The notes beneath the pieces are model-generated. The model was not told the origin of the DNA. It searched no databases and saw only the letters and a list, made by a program, of their open reading frames with translations. From NCBI GenBank assembly GCA_018364155.1, contig JAGZMM010000001.1, positions 1 through 64,000 on the forward strand: a DNA stretch of 64,000 nt, read 5' to 3'. Each line of letters starts with the position of its first letter. The first letter of the stretch is position 1. Shown one piece after another: positions 1 to 7,421 of this stretch. This DNA is from Clostridiales bacterium. GTDB lineage: Bacteria; Bacillota; Clostridia; Oscillospirales; Acutalibacteraceae. A program made the position numbers and the translations under genes.

Positions 1-267
1 GTCTACGCCCTCAGGGTGGTGCAGGATACCCTCGCCGGGACGAATTGGTTCATCCATCAAAATACGGCCCATAGCGTCTGACAGTGTAAAGGGCAGCTTG
101 TCAGGTTGGGGATTGCCCAAGCTGATGGTCAGGCTTCCCTGTGGGTCTCCGTCAATCAGAAGGACTTTCTTCCCAGACTGAGCCAGACCAATTCCAAGAT
201 TGGCACAAGTGGTTGTTTTGCCGACACCACCTTTTTGGTTGGCTATGGCAATAATCTGTGTATTCAT
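1..267 (-). CDS. ParA/Soj-family partition ATPase, N-terminal part (cut by left edge)
   Basis: Reading down from the ATG at 265-267, the first 89 residues begin MNTQIIAIANQKGGVGKTTT, the deviant Walker A (KGGVGKTT) of ParA/Soj/MinD ATPases, followed by the A' motif LLIDGDPQGS. ParA proteins bind ATP and DNA and move plasmids, chromosomes or integrated elements to daughter cells with a ParB partner. An AGGTGA ribosome site lies 7 bases upstream. The rest of the gene lies outside the window. Its place about 350 bases inside a tRNA-fragment att site, and the AT-rich DNA around it, suggest it belongs to an integrated element and is not the chromosomal soj. The family call is firm; the element assignment is inference. 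Confidence 0.9.
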   Translation of the reverse strand, partial: MNTQIIAIANQKGGVGKTTTCANLGIGLAQSGKKVLLIDGDPQGSLTISLGNPQPDKLPFTLSDAMGRILMDEPIRPGEGILHHPEGVD

Positions 268-301
268 AATTTCACCTCATTTCTTTCTAAGTTTAGATAT
301 G

Positions 302-352
302 AAAAAAAGTGCCTGCTCTACCTTTCCTGAGAAAGATAAAACAGGCACTTTT
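302..352. terminator. Hairpin with 11-bp perfect arms, possible bidirectional terminator
   Basis: AAAAGTGCCTG (305-315) and CAGGCACTTTT (342-352) are perfect complements around a 26-base loop, with A/T runs on both outer sides. It lies just upstream of the minus-strand parA start, so it may also act as a leader hairpin for that gene. Confidence 0.5.
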
Positions 353-620
353 ACTGGCTCAATACCTCTTGTAATGAGCCTCTATGTATGGTAGACTATG
401 TCCACGAGACCATAAATATAATTAAGTCCCGACGGGAATTGAACTTTTGGCTAACGCTAAAATTCGCGCCTTTGCAAACAGAGTGCAAACAATAGGGGGC
501 TAAAATCCTTTGTTTTTGCTTGATTTTGCTTGTACGAGGTTTACAGTGAATGTGGAGAAATGCCTTGATATAACTGCATTTTCTTTATCTCCGTTGATAG
601 GGAATATATGCACTGGGTCC
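353..620. other. AT-rich non-coding end of the integrated element
   Basis: No convincing reading frame is present. The stretch is visibly more AT-rich than DNA to the right of 7000. It lies between the parA leader and the tRNA fragment and is probably the terminal non-coding segment of the element. A stretch near 427-447 (gtcccgacgggaattgaac) looks vaguely like a reversed tRNA T-arm but does not fold. Confidence 0.4.
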
Positions 621-667
621 ATCTCCTAAGCGGAAGGTCGGGGATTCGAGTTCCTTCTGGCGCGCCA
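621..667 (+). other. 3' half of tRNA-Arg(CCU): attachment-site scar
   Basis: Bases 623-629 (ctCCTaa) form an anticodon loop with CCU at 625-627. They are followed by a variable region, a T arm (stem 640-644/652-656 around TTCGAGT, with G-U pairs), a 3' acceptor strand CTGGCGC (657-663), discriminator G and CCA (665-667). No matching 5' acceptor strand, D arm or clean 5' anticodon stem exists upstream. Tyrosine integrases commonly recombine in the 3' half of tRNA genes and leave such a copy at the far end of the element, so the element should lie to the left with the intact tRNA at its other end. Confidence 0.75.
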
Positions 668-675
668 AGAGCAAC

Positions 676-716
676 GCCGAAAGCCTTGATATTACAGGGC
701 TTTCGGCTTTTCTTAT
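676..716 (+). terminator. Rho-independent terminator after the tRNA fragment
   Basis: GCCGAAAGCC (676-685) pairs with GGCTTTCGGC (698-707) and is followed by TTTTCTTATTTT. It would have ended the original tRNA-Arg transcript. Confidence 0.8.
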
Positions 717-779
717 TTTCTGCTCTTTTCGGGCAGTTTGCTAATTGCTAATAAACAACCCTTGATTTTATCGCTTAAC

Positions 780-820
780 CTTATCACTTTTCGGGTGAAT
801 TAGAAATCTTTTGTGATAAG
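780..820. promoter_or_regulatory. 8-bp dyad upstream of the LytTR regulator
   Basis: CTTATCAC (780-787) and GTGATAAG (813-820) are perfect inverted copies 25 bases apart, about 75 bases upstream of the likely -10 of the regulator gene. This could be an operator; it is a pattern only. Confidence 0.3.
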
Positions 821-896
821 TTAAAAAACATTTCACATTTCGTGGATGGTAAATTTGAACTGCGTAAGTGGTAGAAAATGAATTCAAAAAATATGG

Positions 897-902
897 TATA
901 AT
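897..902 (+). promoter_or_regulatory. Likely -10 box (TATAAT) for the LytTR/GHKL operon
   Basis: A consensus TATAAT lies 53 bases upstream of the regulator ATG. No good -35 is found at 16-18 bases, which fits a promoter that needs an activator. Confidence 0.45.
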
Positions 903-955
903 AAAGGCAATAAAAGCTTTTAAAATTTCGTTTTTACATAGAAAGAAGGCGACCT

Positions 956-1687
956 ATGCGGATTGCTGTTTGTGACGATGATTGGCAGGAACAGGAAAAA
1001 TTTATGGAAGCTCTGCATGAGTGGGACCCTACCCGGTCGCCTGAATGCTTTTCAGATGGGGAAACCCTGCTACAAGCTGCAAAGAAAAGTCCGCCGTTTT
1101 CCATTGCTTTTCTGGATATTTATATGCCAAAGGAAAACGGTGTAGATATTGCCGTGGAACTGCGGAAAATCTCACCGGAAACAGGAATTGTTTTTGTAAC
1201 GACGAGTGAGGAATATGCGGTCGACGCTTTTGCGCTGAATGCCCTGCATTATCTTGTTAAACCAATTACAGCAGATGGAATCCGTGATGCATTTGCCCGA
1301 CTGACCAAACAGAAAGTTCGGGAGCGCCCCACCATATTGGTAACAGTCAGGCGGGGCAGTCGATCTATTTATTTGGAAGAAATCCTCAGCTTGCAAAGTG
1401 CCGACCACCGGACGGAGATTTCTTTATCAGATGGAGAGCTATTGTCCGTGTGGATGCCCATTGGAGAGCTGGAACAGCAGTTAGATGACCGTTTTCTCAA
1501 AATCCAGAGGGGACTGATCGTCAACATGGCCTATATTGACCGAATGGAGTCGGACGGATGCATATTGCGCAATGGCATTCGTGTTTTGTTCAGCCGAAAA
1601 AGCCGCGCGGCCATCCGCAGTGCTTATGATGACTATGCCTTTGCTCACCTATCCCGCAAGCGTTCATTACGGGGAGGAAAACGATGA
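956..1687 (+). CDS. LytTR-family response regulator
   Basis: The 243-residue protein has an N-terminal receiver domain (about 1-115) with acidic pocket residues D7-D9, phospho-acceptor D54 in FLDIYMP, T82/T83 and K102 in LVKP. A C-terminal LytTR DNA-binding domain (about 128-235) follows, with the typical FLKIQRGLIVNMAYI segment. Regulators of the AgrA/VirR type bind direct repeats and control surface proteins, toxins, bacteriocins or peptide signalling. The gene overlaps the next one by four bases (ATGA), so it is translationally coupled to its kinase. An AGAAGG ribosome site precedes the ATG. The neighbouring surface-protein gene is the obvious candidate target, by inference. Confidence 0.92.
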   Translation: MRIAVCDDDWQEQEKFMEALHEWDPTRSPECFSDGETLLQAAKKSPPFSIAFLDIYMPKENGVDIAVELRKISPETGIVFVTTSEEYAVDAFALNALHYLVKPITADGIRDAFARLTKQKVRERPTILVTVRRGSRSIYLEEILSLQSADHRTEISLSDGELLSVWMPIGELEQQLDDRFLKIQRGLIVNMAYIDRMESDGCILRNGIRVLFSRKSRAAIRSAYDDYAFAHLSRKRSLRGGKR

Positions 1688-3084
1688 GTGCTGGTTTTTT
1701 TCTGCGAAACAGTGTGGGCTTTTTTATCCAGATTTTCACGTGTACTCTGCTTTGCTTTCTACCGTTTCCTAAGGAAGCGTTTCGATATCGGCGCCGTTGG
1801 ATATTGATCGGCTATGGGATTTTGTCCATACTGCTGTCGGTCTTATTCCCATTGGGACAGTATCTTCCATCCATTGCGAAGCTGCCGGATAAATCGTTGT
1901 TTGCCAATTTATATATGCTTGGTGCCGTCGTCATATTTACGGTGTTTTACATTTTCCTGATCCGGGATTTAGCAATCAAAAAACTATTGGTTGTCAATCT
2001 GGCCGTATTCTATGCAGCGACGCAGTATATGCTGGTTAACCTGATTACTCCGCTTTTTCCGGATGGGGATGTTCCAGGTGTTTATCGGCCACAAGGGTTC
2101 TGGGCCTATGTGATCACCAGTGCGATACTCTTCCCGCTGGCATCCTGGGCGTTTTACCGTACCGTGCGCAGTTATCTGGAAGAGATAGATCCGCAGAACA
2201 TTCGTCGGGAGCTGAGCGTGATCGTTTGCGTTTCGGTGATATACGTCGTGCTGGTGGTATTCATTACCTCCTTTTTCGAAGTCCGCACCTATGATTACTG
2301 GGGGGTTGCAGCGCCTTTGTTCCTATTTTCCATGCTGGTATTGCTTACTGTTTACTGGTTGCTGCTGAAAGAATCCGTCCGACGCAAACGCGATGCAGAA
2401 TACCGCCGGATGACAGAAGTTCAGAGAATACAATATCAGAAAATCACGAGAGAAATCGATAACACCCGGCGGATGCGACACGACCTGCGCTACTATCTTC
2501 TAGGCTTGTATGATCTGGCAGAACAGGATAAGACAGAGGAGATGAAAAGCTATCTCAAGGAACTTTTGGCACAGACGGAAAAACGGGAAACCGAATGTTT
2601 TTGTCAAAATCAAACGATCAACGCACTGCTGCAATATTATATTGGCTGGGCGAAAGAAAGCGGTATTTCCTGTGAAGTGTTAGCGGAGTGTGGCGAGATT
2701 GGTGTTTCTCCAGCGGACCTGACGGTAGTTCTGGGAAATACGCTGGAAAATGCCATACATGCCTGTCAGGAAGCCTCGAGAAAACCGAAAATCCGAATTG
2801 ATGTCGGCATCATCGGCGGTTCCCTGGCAATTCAGGTGGAGAACACTTGCGACGCCGTCCATCCCTCTGGGAAATATCCAATGAACGATGGATTTTTGCC
2901 GTCCGAGTCCTTTGCGAGCGCTCGTCCGGACGGTGGGCAGGGATTGAAAAGCATCTCTGCGGTTGCACGAAAATATGGAGGGACGGCGCGGTTTCGTTAT
3001 CTGGAGAATTCCAAAACCTTTACCACACAGATTCGGCTGAATATTTTACCAGAAGGTGAAAGAGGAGCGGGTCCGAAAAATTAG
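1684..3084 (+). CDS. GHKL sensor histidine kinase, membrane-bound
   Basis: The 466-residue protein has about six hydrophobic membrane segments in its first 235 residues, a linker rich in charged residues (about 236-260), an H-box MRHDLR (His near residue 265), an N-box NTLENAIHAC (near 355) and a G-box GGQGLKSI (near 420). This is the AgrC/LytS-like layout: a polytopic sensor and a GHKL ATPase that phosphorylates the LytTR regulator encoded just upstream. Agr-type kinases often sense peptides, but no agrB or agrD is visible here, so the ligand is unknown. The start overlaps the regulator's stop codon. Confidence 0.9.
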   Translation: MSAGFFLRNSVGFFIQIFTCTLLCFLPFPKEAFRYRRRWILIGYGILSILLSVLFPLGQYLPSIAKLPDKSLFANLYMLGAVVIFTVFYIFLIRDLAIKKLLVVNLAVFYAATQYMLVNLITPLFPDGDVPGVYRPQGFWAYVITSAILFPLASWAFYRTVRSYLEEIDPQNIRRELSVIVCVSVIYVVLVVFITSFFEVRTYDYWGVAAPLFLFSMLVLLTVYWLLLKESVRRKRDAEYRRMTEVQRIQYQKITREIDNTRRMRHDLRYYLLGLYDLAEQDKTEEMKSYLKELLAQTEKRETECFCQNQTINALLQYYIGWAKESGISCEVLAECGEIGVSPADLTVVLGNTLENAIHACQEASRKPKIRIDVGIIGGSLAIQVENTCDAVHPSGKYPMNDGFLPSESFASARPDGGQGLKSISAVARKYGGTARFRYLENSKTFTTQIRLNILPEGERGAGPKN

Positions 3085-3461
3085 GAATAAAAGTCATTCA
3101 TTTTAAGGAGGAATGCCTATGCAGTGAGTATATACTTGCCGTTATCCACGAGCTGGACTGTGGCAAAGTGCAAGTTGAGTATTTAGCGGTAACGATGGCT
3201 TATCCGAGCTTCTGGCAATGTCCGGGGTAGTGAAAGCCGCGATTGTTTATCCTGTCCAACATAGGGGAGCTTTCCATGCAGACAGATGAATCTTCGCTGT
3301 CCAATCCGTCGGATCCGCTTTCAGACACCGCACACACAATCAGAGGCAATTTTCTTGAAGGACAAGCAATTCATAACCGGTCTTTCGCGAATTGCCGGCT
3401 TTCTTTCTCATTGTGCCGGCTTTCGCATAAGGAATATTTATTATGATAGGAGGAAAATCAA
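3085..3461 (+). other. Intergenic region with aborted small frame and direct repeats
   Basis: A strong AGGAGGA site (3105-3112) leads to ATG CCT ATG CAG TGA (3113-3127), a frame that stops after four codons. Shifted by one base, an open frame continues to about 3230 reading SEYILAVIHELDCGKVQVEY and on, which looks more protein-like than chance and may be a frameshifted small gene. Further on, CCGG(T/C)TTTC-like units start at 3377, 3395 and 3416, before the surface-protein ribosome site. No confident gene was found. Confidence 0.35.
3377..3429 (+). promoter_or_regulatory. Three CCGGCTTTC-like direct repeats, candidate LytTR sites
   Basis: CCGGTCTTTCGC (3377), CCGGCTTTCTTT (3395) and CCGGCTTTCGCA (3416) are spaced 18 and 21 bases apart, 33-85 bases upstream of the surface-protein start. 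LytTR regulators bind about 9-bp direct repeats with roughly two-turn spacing, and a LytTR gene is next door. The repeat is seen; the binding is inference. Confidence 0.35.
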
Positions 3462-5786
3462 TTGAAACAGAAAAAATTGCACAAAAAGATAGGCGCACTC
3501 TTCCTAGCTGCGGCAATCGTAACCGTGGGATCTTCTCAGTTGGTGGTGAATGCCGATGCACTGGGTACAACGGATGCCAGTTTGCCGGCGATTGAAGCCA
3601 GAGTTGGAAATGAAGTCAACCCATCGGACTATTTCTTCGAGGTGAAGTATATAGATCAAGATGGAAATCATGTGGGCGGTGGAATCATAACGTTTGATAA
3701 GACAGGGCCCTATAGCCGCGAAGGTATTGATGTACCCGATGGATACGTGGAAGTAATTCCTGCCCATCCGGGAGAAGATTGGCTCTACCCGACTGCTTTG
3801 GAATTTATTGACGGCCAGTGGATTGTTACCAATCCTATGGTAGAGGTCATGGTAGAGAAAATGGCGGCTGTGGATATCATTTTTAAAGATGCCGACGGCA
3901 ACATTTTAGAGGATCTTAGCTATACCAGGTTCTATGCCAGCGAGGGCGGCGGCATTGAAACAGTCACTGTACCGGAGGGATATGAATTTGTAGGTGAGAA
4001 CACCTATGCGGTGGAAATTACCCGCGATGCGCACGGACACCTGGTCGCGGATCCTACGCAAGTGACCTTTGTTGTGAAGGTTGTACAGGGCGATGGATCA
4101 GAAAGCAATCCATATCGGATCAGAAATGCGGAGGATTTAAAGGAATTTGCAAAGACGGTCAATGACGGTGAACTTGCCGCATGTGCCGAGCTTATAGCGG
4201 ACATTGACCTGAATCCAGGCGTAACATTCCACGAAGACGGCTCCTATCAAGGAGGAACTCCTGAGCAGTGGACTACGATAAAGGATTACAATGGTATTTT
4301 TAATGGCAATGGCAAAACCATTCGTGGTCTTTATATTGACAATGAGTCCGAATATCAGGGCCTTTTTGGAGAAAATACAGGTACGATCAAAAACCTGGGA
4401 ATTATAGACAGCTACGTTTCAGCCAAAAAATACGTTGGAAGCATCGTTGGACGAAATGGTAAGGGCGTTGTAGAAAATTGTTACAACAAAGGCTTTGTAA
4501 ATGGTGAATCGAATGTTGGTGGCATTGCGGGCTATACTTATGGAGCCGTGCAAAACTGCTATAACACGGGCAATATCACAAGCGCTGGCAACACGGTTGG
4601 AGGAGTGACGGGTCATAGCGAGACGTCGCTGAAAAGCTGTTACAATACCGGCGTCATCACCGGAGGGGCTGATACCGTCGGCGGTGTTGTTGGAAGCTCC
4701 TATGGCATCGTTGAAAACTGTTTCAATACCGGCAATGTCACCGGGACAGGAAATTACAGCTGGGAGACAAATGTCGGAGGCGTTACAGGATCGTGCGGAA
4801 GCTACAGCAGAGCGTGCACCGTTCAGAATTGTTATAATACAGGGAATGTATCCGGAGGCAACAGTTACACCGGCGGCGTATCCGGCGATGTGAGCAAGAG
4901 AGGCGAAATTGTAAATTGTTATAATATTGGCGGTATTAAAAGTGACGCTTATGCCGGAGGAATTGTAGGCGAAAACAACAATGGAACAGTGAAGTTTTGT
5001 CATAGTACGGGCGTTGCTCAGGGAAAGATTGGCGAAGGACTTGTGGCCGGGAAATTATTTGGCACCTATACGATAGAAAATACCTATTATTTGTCTGATA
5101 CCGAAACACAAGACGGCGGCAAGACAAAGGAACAATTTGCATCCGGTGCGGTGGCTTTCCTTCTCAACGAAAATCAGCCCACAATGGTTTGGAAACAAAA
5201 CATTGATAACGGAGAAGAAAAGGACAATTATCCTACGCTTTCGGGAGGCGATGTTTATAAGGTAAATCAATATTCGACTTGCAACAAATCCGATACGCCT
5301 GTGGAGGTCTACAGCAATACGGATGCGGATATTTTAGGAGCGCATCGCTTTGGGGATTGGACAACAACAAAAGAGCCGACCTGTACGAAAGCAGGCATGA
5401 AGGAGAGGACCTGTACTCTTTGCAATCACAAAGAAACCGAAGAACTGTCCCCGCTCGGCCACCATACTGAACTGATAAATGTCAAGGAAGCTACCTGCAC
5501 AGAAGAAGGTTACACCGGCGATCAAGTGTGCAGTGTATGCGGTGAAGTAGTGGAGAAGGGCAGCACGGTTGCGAAAATTGCGCATGATTTCCAGAACGGG
5601 AAATGCACTGTATGCGGCGCGCCTGATCCAAGCGATGTGCCGGTAGATGGGAACGAGGGAGATACGGACAACCCGAATACTGGAGAAAGCAGTCATTTGG
5701 TACTGTGCATGGCTCTTCTTTTGTTGAGCGGCGGTACGTTAACGGGTATCCTGACAGCCTTACAGAGAAAAAAGAAAATGGTGTAA
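3462..5786 (+). CDS. Cell-wall-anchored GLUG-repeat surface protein
   Basis: This 774-residue secreted protein starts at a TTG 8 bases after AGGAGG. It has a signal peptide (about 1-31), two MucBP-like beta modules (about 50-210) and at least six GLUG-type repeats (about 275-545) of the form VGGIAGYTYGAVQNCYNTG. A Cys-rich region (about 603-726) with CxxC pairs such as CTLCNHKE and CSVCGEV follows. The C-terminus is NPNTGESS (near 736), a hydrophobic segment and RKKK, a sortase-type anchor with NPxTG in place of LPxTG. GLUG repeats form beta-helical stalks in surface and adhesin-like proteins. A role in adhesion is inference; control by the adjacent two-component system is likely but unproven. 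Confidence 0.85.
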   Translation: MKQKKLHKKIGALFLAAAIVTVGSSQLVVNADALGTTDASLPAIEARVGNEVNPSDYFFEVKYIDQDGNHVGGGIITFDKTGPYSREGIDVPDGYVEVIPAHPGEDWLYPTALEFIDGQWIVTNPMVEVMVEKMAAVDIIFKDADGNILEDLSYTRFYASEGGGIETVTVPEGYEFVGENTYAVEITRDAHGHLVADPTQVTFVVKVVQGDGSESNPYRIRNAEDLKEFAKTVNDGELAACAELIADIDLNPGVTFHEDGSYQGGTPEQWTTIKDYNGIFNGNGKTIRGLYIDNESEYQGLFGENTGTIKNLGIIDSYVSAKKYVGSIVGRNGKGVVENCYNKGFVNGESNVGGIAGYTYGAVQNCYNTGNITSAGNTVGGVTGHSETSLKSCYNTGVITGGADTVGGVVGSSYGIVENCFNTGNVTGTGNYSWETNVGGVTGSCGSYSRACTVQNCYNTGNVSGGNSYTGGVSGDVSKRGEIVNCYNIGGIKSDAYAGGIVGENNNGTVKFCHSTGVAQGKIGEGLVAGKLFGTYTIENTYYLSDTETQDGGKTKEQFASGAVAFLLNENQPTMVWKQNIDNGEEKDNYPTLSGGDVYKVNQYSTCNKSDTPVEVYSNTDADILGAHRFGDWTTTKEPTCTKAGMKERTCTLCNHKETEELSPLGHHTELINVKEATCTEEGYTGDQVCSVCGEVVEKGSTVAKIAHDFQNGKCTVCGAPDPSDVPVDGNEGDTDNPNTGESSHLVLCMALLLLSGGTLTGILTALQRKKKMV

Positions 5787-5855
5787 AATCGGATTTACTA
5801 GGGTACTTGTGACCTGGCAAAAGATAAACACAGCAAATGAGTTTTTACAACGGAT

Positions 5856-5891
5856 TTCTCCCCAAGGATCATATCCTTGGGGAGAAAATTT
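5856..5891 (+). terminator. Terminator after the GLUG protein gene
   Basis: TCTCCCCAAGGAT and ATCCTTGGGGAGA pair around CAT and are followed by AAATTTT. The stem is strong and the U tract short. Confidence 0.75.
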
Positions 5892-5897
5892 TCTATT

Positions 5898-5944
5898 CTC
5901 TCTATGCATTTCATGTTATCTCTTCACAGGAAATGCATAGAGAG
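5898..5944. repeat. 15-bp perfect inverted repeat
   Basis: CTCTCTATGCATTTC (5898-5912) and GAAATGCATAGAGAG (5930-5944) are exact inverted copies around a 17-base loop. No T tract follows, so this is not an ordinary terminator. It could be an operator, an RNA structure or the end of a lost element. Confidence 0.6.
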
Positions 5945-6019
5945 ACAAATGCTGCATATAAAACTGCAATGAACAAACTAAATGGTAATGGCCTTTTTTA
6001 TGAAATAGCTTTACTAAGC

Positions 6020-6048
6020 GCATCCGCTTTTAAGCGGATGCACTTTTT
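6020..6048 (+). terminator. Rho-independent terminator
   Basis: GCATCCGCTT (6020-6029) and AAGCGGATGC (6032-6041) pair with a two-base loop and are followed by ACTTTTT. No gene lies directly upstream, so it may back up the terminator at 5856. Confidence 0.65.
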
Positions 6049-6179
6049 GCACGTTCTTTGTGCAAAACTGCCTAGAACCGTTTTGATATTTCGCAAAGCC
6101 AAAGAAAACCATACCCAAAAAACAGGGGGATTTTTGGCCTGCCTATGTTATAATAGAGTCGTATTTCGACAGAGGTGAC

Positions 6180-6353
6180 TTGACGGAGAAAAAGGGACTG
6201 TATGCGGCGTTTCAGGCAAAGGATGCACGCTTTGACGGGCGCTTTTTCGTCTACGGGAATTTACTGCCGCCCGGTTTGCCGGGCAAAACGCCTAAGGAAG
6301 AAACCTATACCTGCTTTGCCACGGCAACCCAAGCAAAACAGGCGCGCTACTGA
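6180..6353 (+). pseudogene. Relic of an Ada-type methyl-phosphotriester (zinc) domain
   Basis: A TTG start after AGAGGTGA reads KKGLYAAFQAKDARFDGRFFV, cut here to the core AAFQAKDARFDGRFFV, the N-terminal signature of Ada/AlkA zinc-binding domains. The next conserved block STGIYCRPVCRAK is present only in the +1 frame (about 6250-6289). TPKEETYTCFATATQAKQARY then returns in the first frame, ending at TGA 6351-6353. Two small deletions therefore removed the first zinc Cys pair from the frame and joined the flanks again, and the final C-x-x-C block is missing. The sequence cannot make a zinc domain. It lies just upstream of the intact methyltransferase, so the two were probably one repair unit. 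Confidence 0.8.
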
Positions 6354-6411
6354 CTCGCAAGGTGCTATGCCGTCGTCAGCTTATGGAGTTCATTGTAAGG
6401 GAGTGTGATTT

Positions 6412-6951
6412 GTGTACTATTCTACCACTTACCCGTCCCCAGTGGGGCTGCTCACCCTTGCCAGTGATGGAAGAAATCTAGTGGGTCTTTGGGTGGAAGG
6501 CCAGAAATATTTCGGCGATCCCATAAAAGAGGCTATGACACAACAGGACGGCCTGCCGGTGTTTTGCGCCGCAAAGAATTGGCTGGACCGGTATTTTGCA
6601 GGAGAAAATCCCGCCATCGACGCGCTTCCTCTGCGCCCCATCGGCAGCGAATTCCGCCAGGAAGTATGGAGTATCCTATGCCAGATTCCCTATGGAGAGG
6701 TAACCACTTACGGATGCATCGCCAAAAAGCTGGCGGCCAAGCGGGGCGAGAAAACCATGTCCAGCCAGGCGGTGGGCGGTGCGGTGGGTCATAATCCCAT
6801 TTCCATCATCATTCCTTGCCATCGGGTGGTGGGCGCCAATGGAAGCCTGACGGGCTACGCCGGGGGAATTGGGAAAAAGATCAAGCTGTTAAATCTGGAG
6901 GGCGTGGATACGTCGCGTCTGTTTGTGCCGACGAAGGGGACGGCTCTATAG
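6412..6951 (+). CDS. ogt: Methylated-DNA--[protein]-cysteine S-methyltransferase
   Basis: The 179-residue protein, starting at GTG 6412 after an AGGGAG site, carries the methyl-acceptor motif IPCHRVVGANG with C136 and the upstream helix-turn-helix block QIPYGEVTTYG. Ogt/MGMT enzymes take the methyl group from O6-methylguanine or O4-methylthymine onto this cysteine in a single-turnover reaction. N- and C-terminal domains are both complete and the length is normal. The decayed Ada domain immediately upstream means this enzyme has probably lost an adaptive partner and acts alone. Confidence 0.95.
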   Translation: MYYSTTYPSPVGLLTLASDGRNLVGLWVEGQKYFGDPIKEAMTQQDGLPVFCAAKNWLDRYFAGENPAIDALPLRPIGSEFRQEVWSILCQIPYGEVTTYGCIAKKLAAKRGEKTMSSQAVGGAVGHNPISIIIPCHRVVGANGSLTGYAGGIGKKIKLLNLEGVDTSRLFVPTKGTAL

Positions 6952-7421
6952 GCATTTACATGAGCTAGAGAAGAATCCTTCGGGAAAGGCGGAATCTGTT
7001 ATGGTACCTGGTTCTGTTTGAAGTTACCGTAAGAAGGCGGCGTGGACGGCTGCCTTGCCGCCGCGGGTTCATCTTTGAGCGCGATACGATTACGGCTGCT
7101 TTTCCGCTGCGCAGATATACCGATCGCCCCCGGCAGAAGGTCTCTGCGGGCGGCAACCACGCATTCATTGCACCAGACCACGAATGTTTCATGCCGGTCA
7201 GTGGCTTTTGTGCCGGATGCAATAAGAGTGAATGGTATCAATCGCATACCGGAAGAGAGCATGGGCATATGTTGTGAAAACAGCAGTCTCATAGTCTGTG
7301 TTTGATTGCGTGACCGGCGGATTTTTGTTATACGAATAAAAACGGGTGCAGTAGTCTCTTTTGAGAGGGGAAAACCGTTCGTTGTGCCCGAACGGTATGC
7401 ACCAATCTTTGAAGAAAGAAA
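6952..7421. other. 470-base gap with no supported gene
   Basis: Long open frames exist on both strands, including a minus-strand one over 6999-7478. None has a good ribosome site or a recognisable domain, and they overlap each other. A degraded gene is possible. No terminator hairpin with a T tract was seen directly after the methyltransferase. Confidence 0.4.

Noticed and set aside
427..500. Stretch gtcccgacgggaattgaac and following bases resembling a reversed tRNA T arm.
   Set aside because: No acceptor, D or anticodon arms fold on either strand, so it is not called as a tRNA or second att copy.
3243..3446. 67-codon plus-strand frame ahead of the surface-protein gene.
   Set aside because: No ribosome site, no domain, and it overlaps the direct repeats and probable control region.
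4419..5003. 194-codon minus-strand frame across the GLUG repeats.
   Set aside because: Its repeats are the mirror of the GLUG coding repeats; it is a shadow of a clearly real plus-strand gene.
4440..5100. Repeated DNA units in the surface-protein gene, considered as a CRISPR or tandem repeat array.
   Set aside because: The repeats are degenerate and in frame, and encode GLUG modules; there are no constant spacers.
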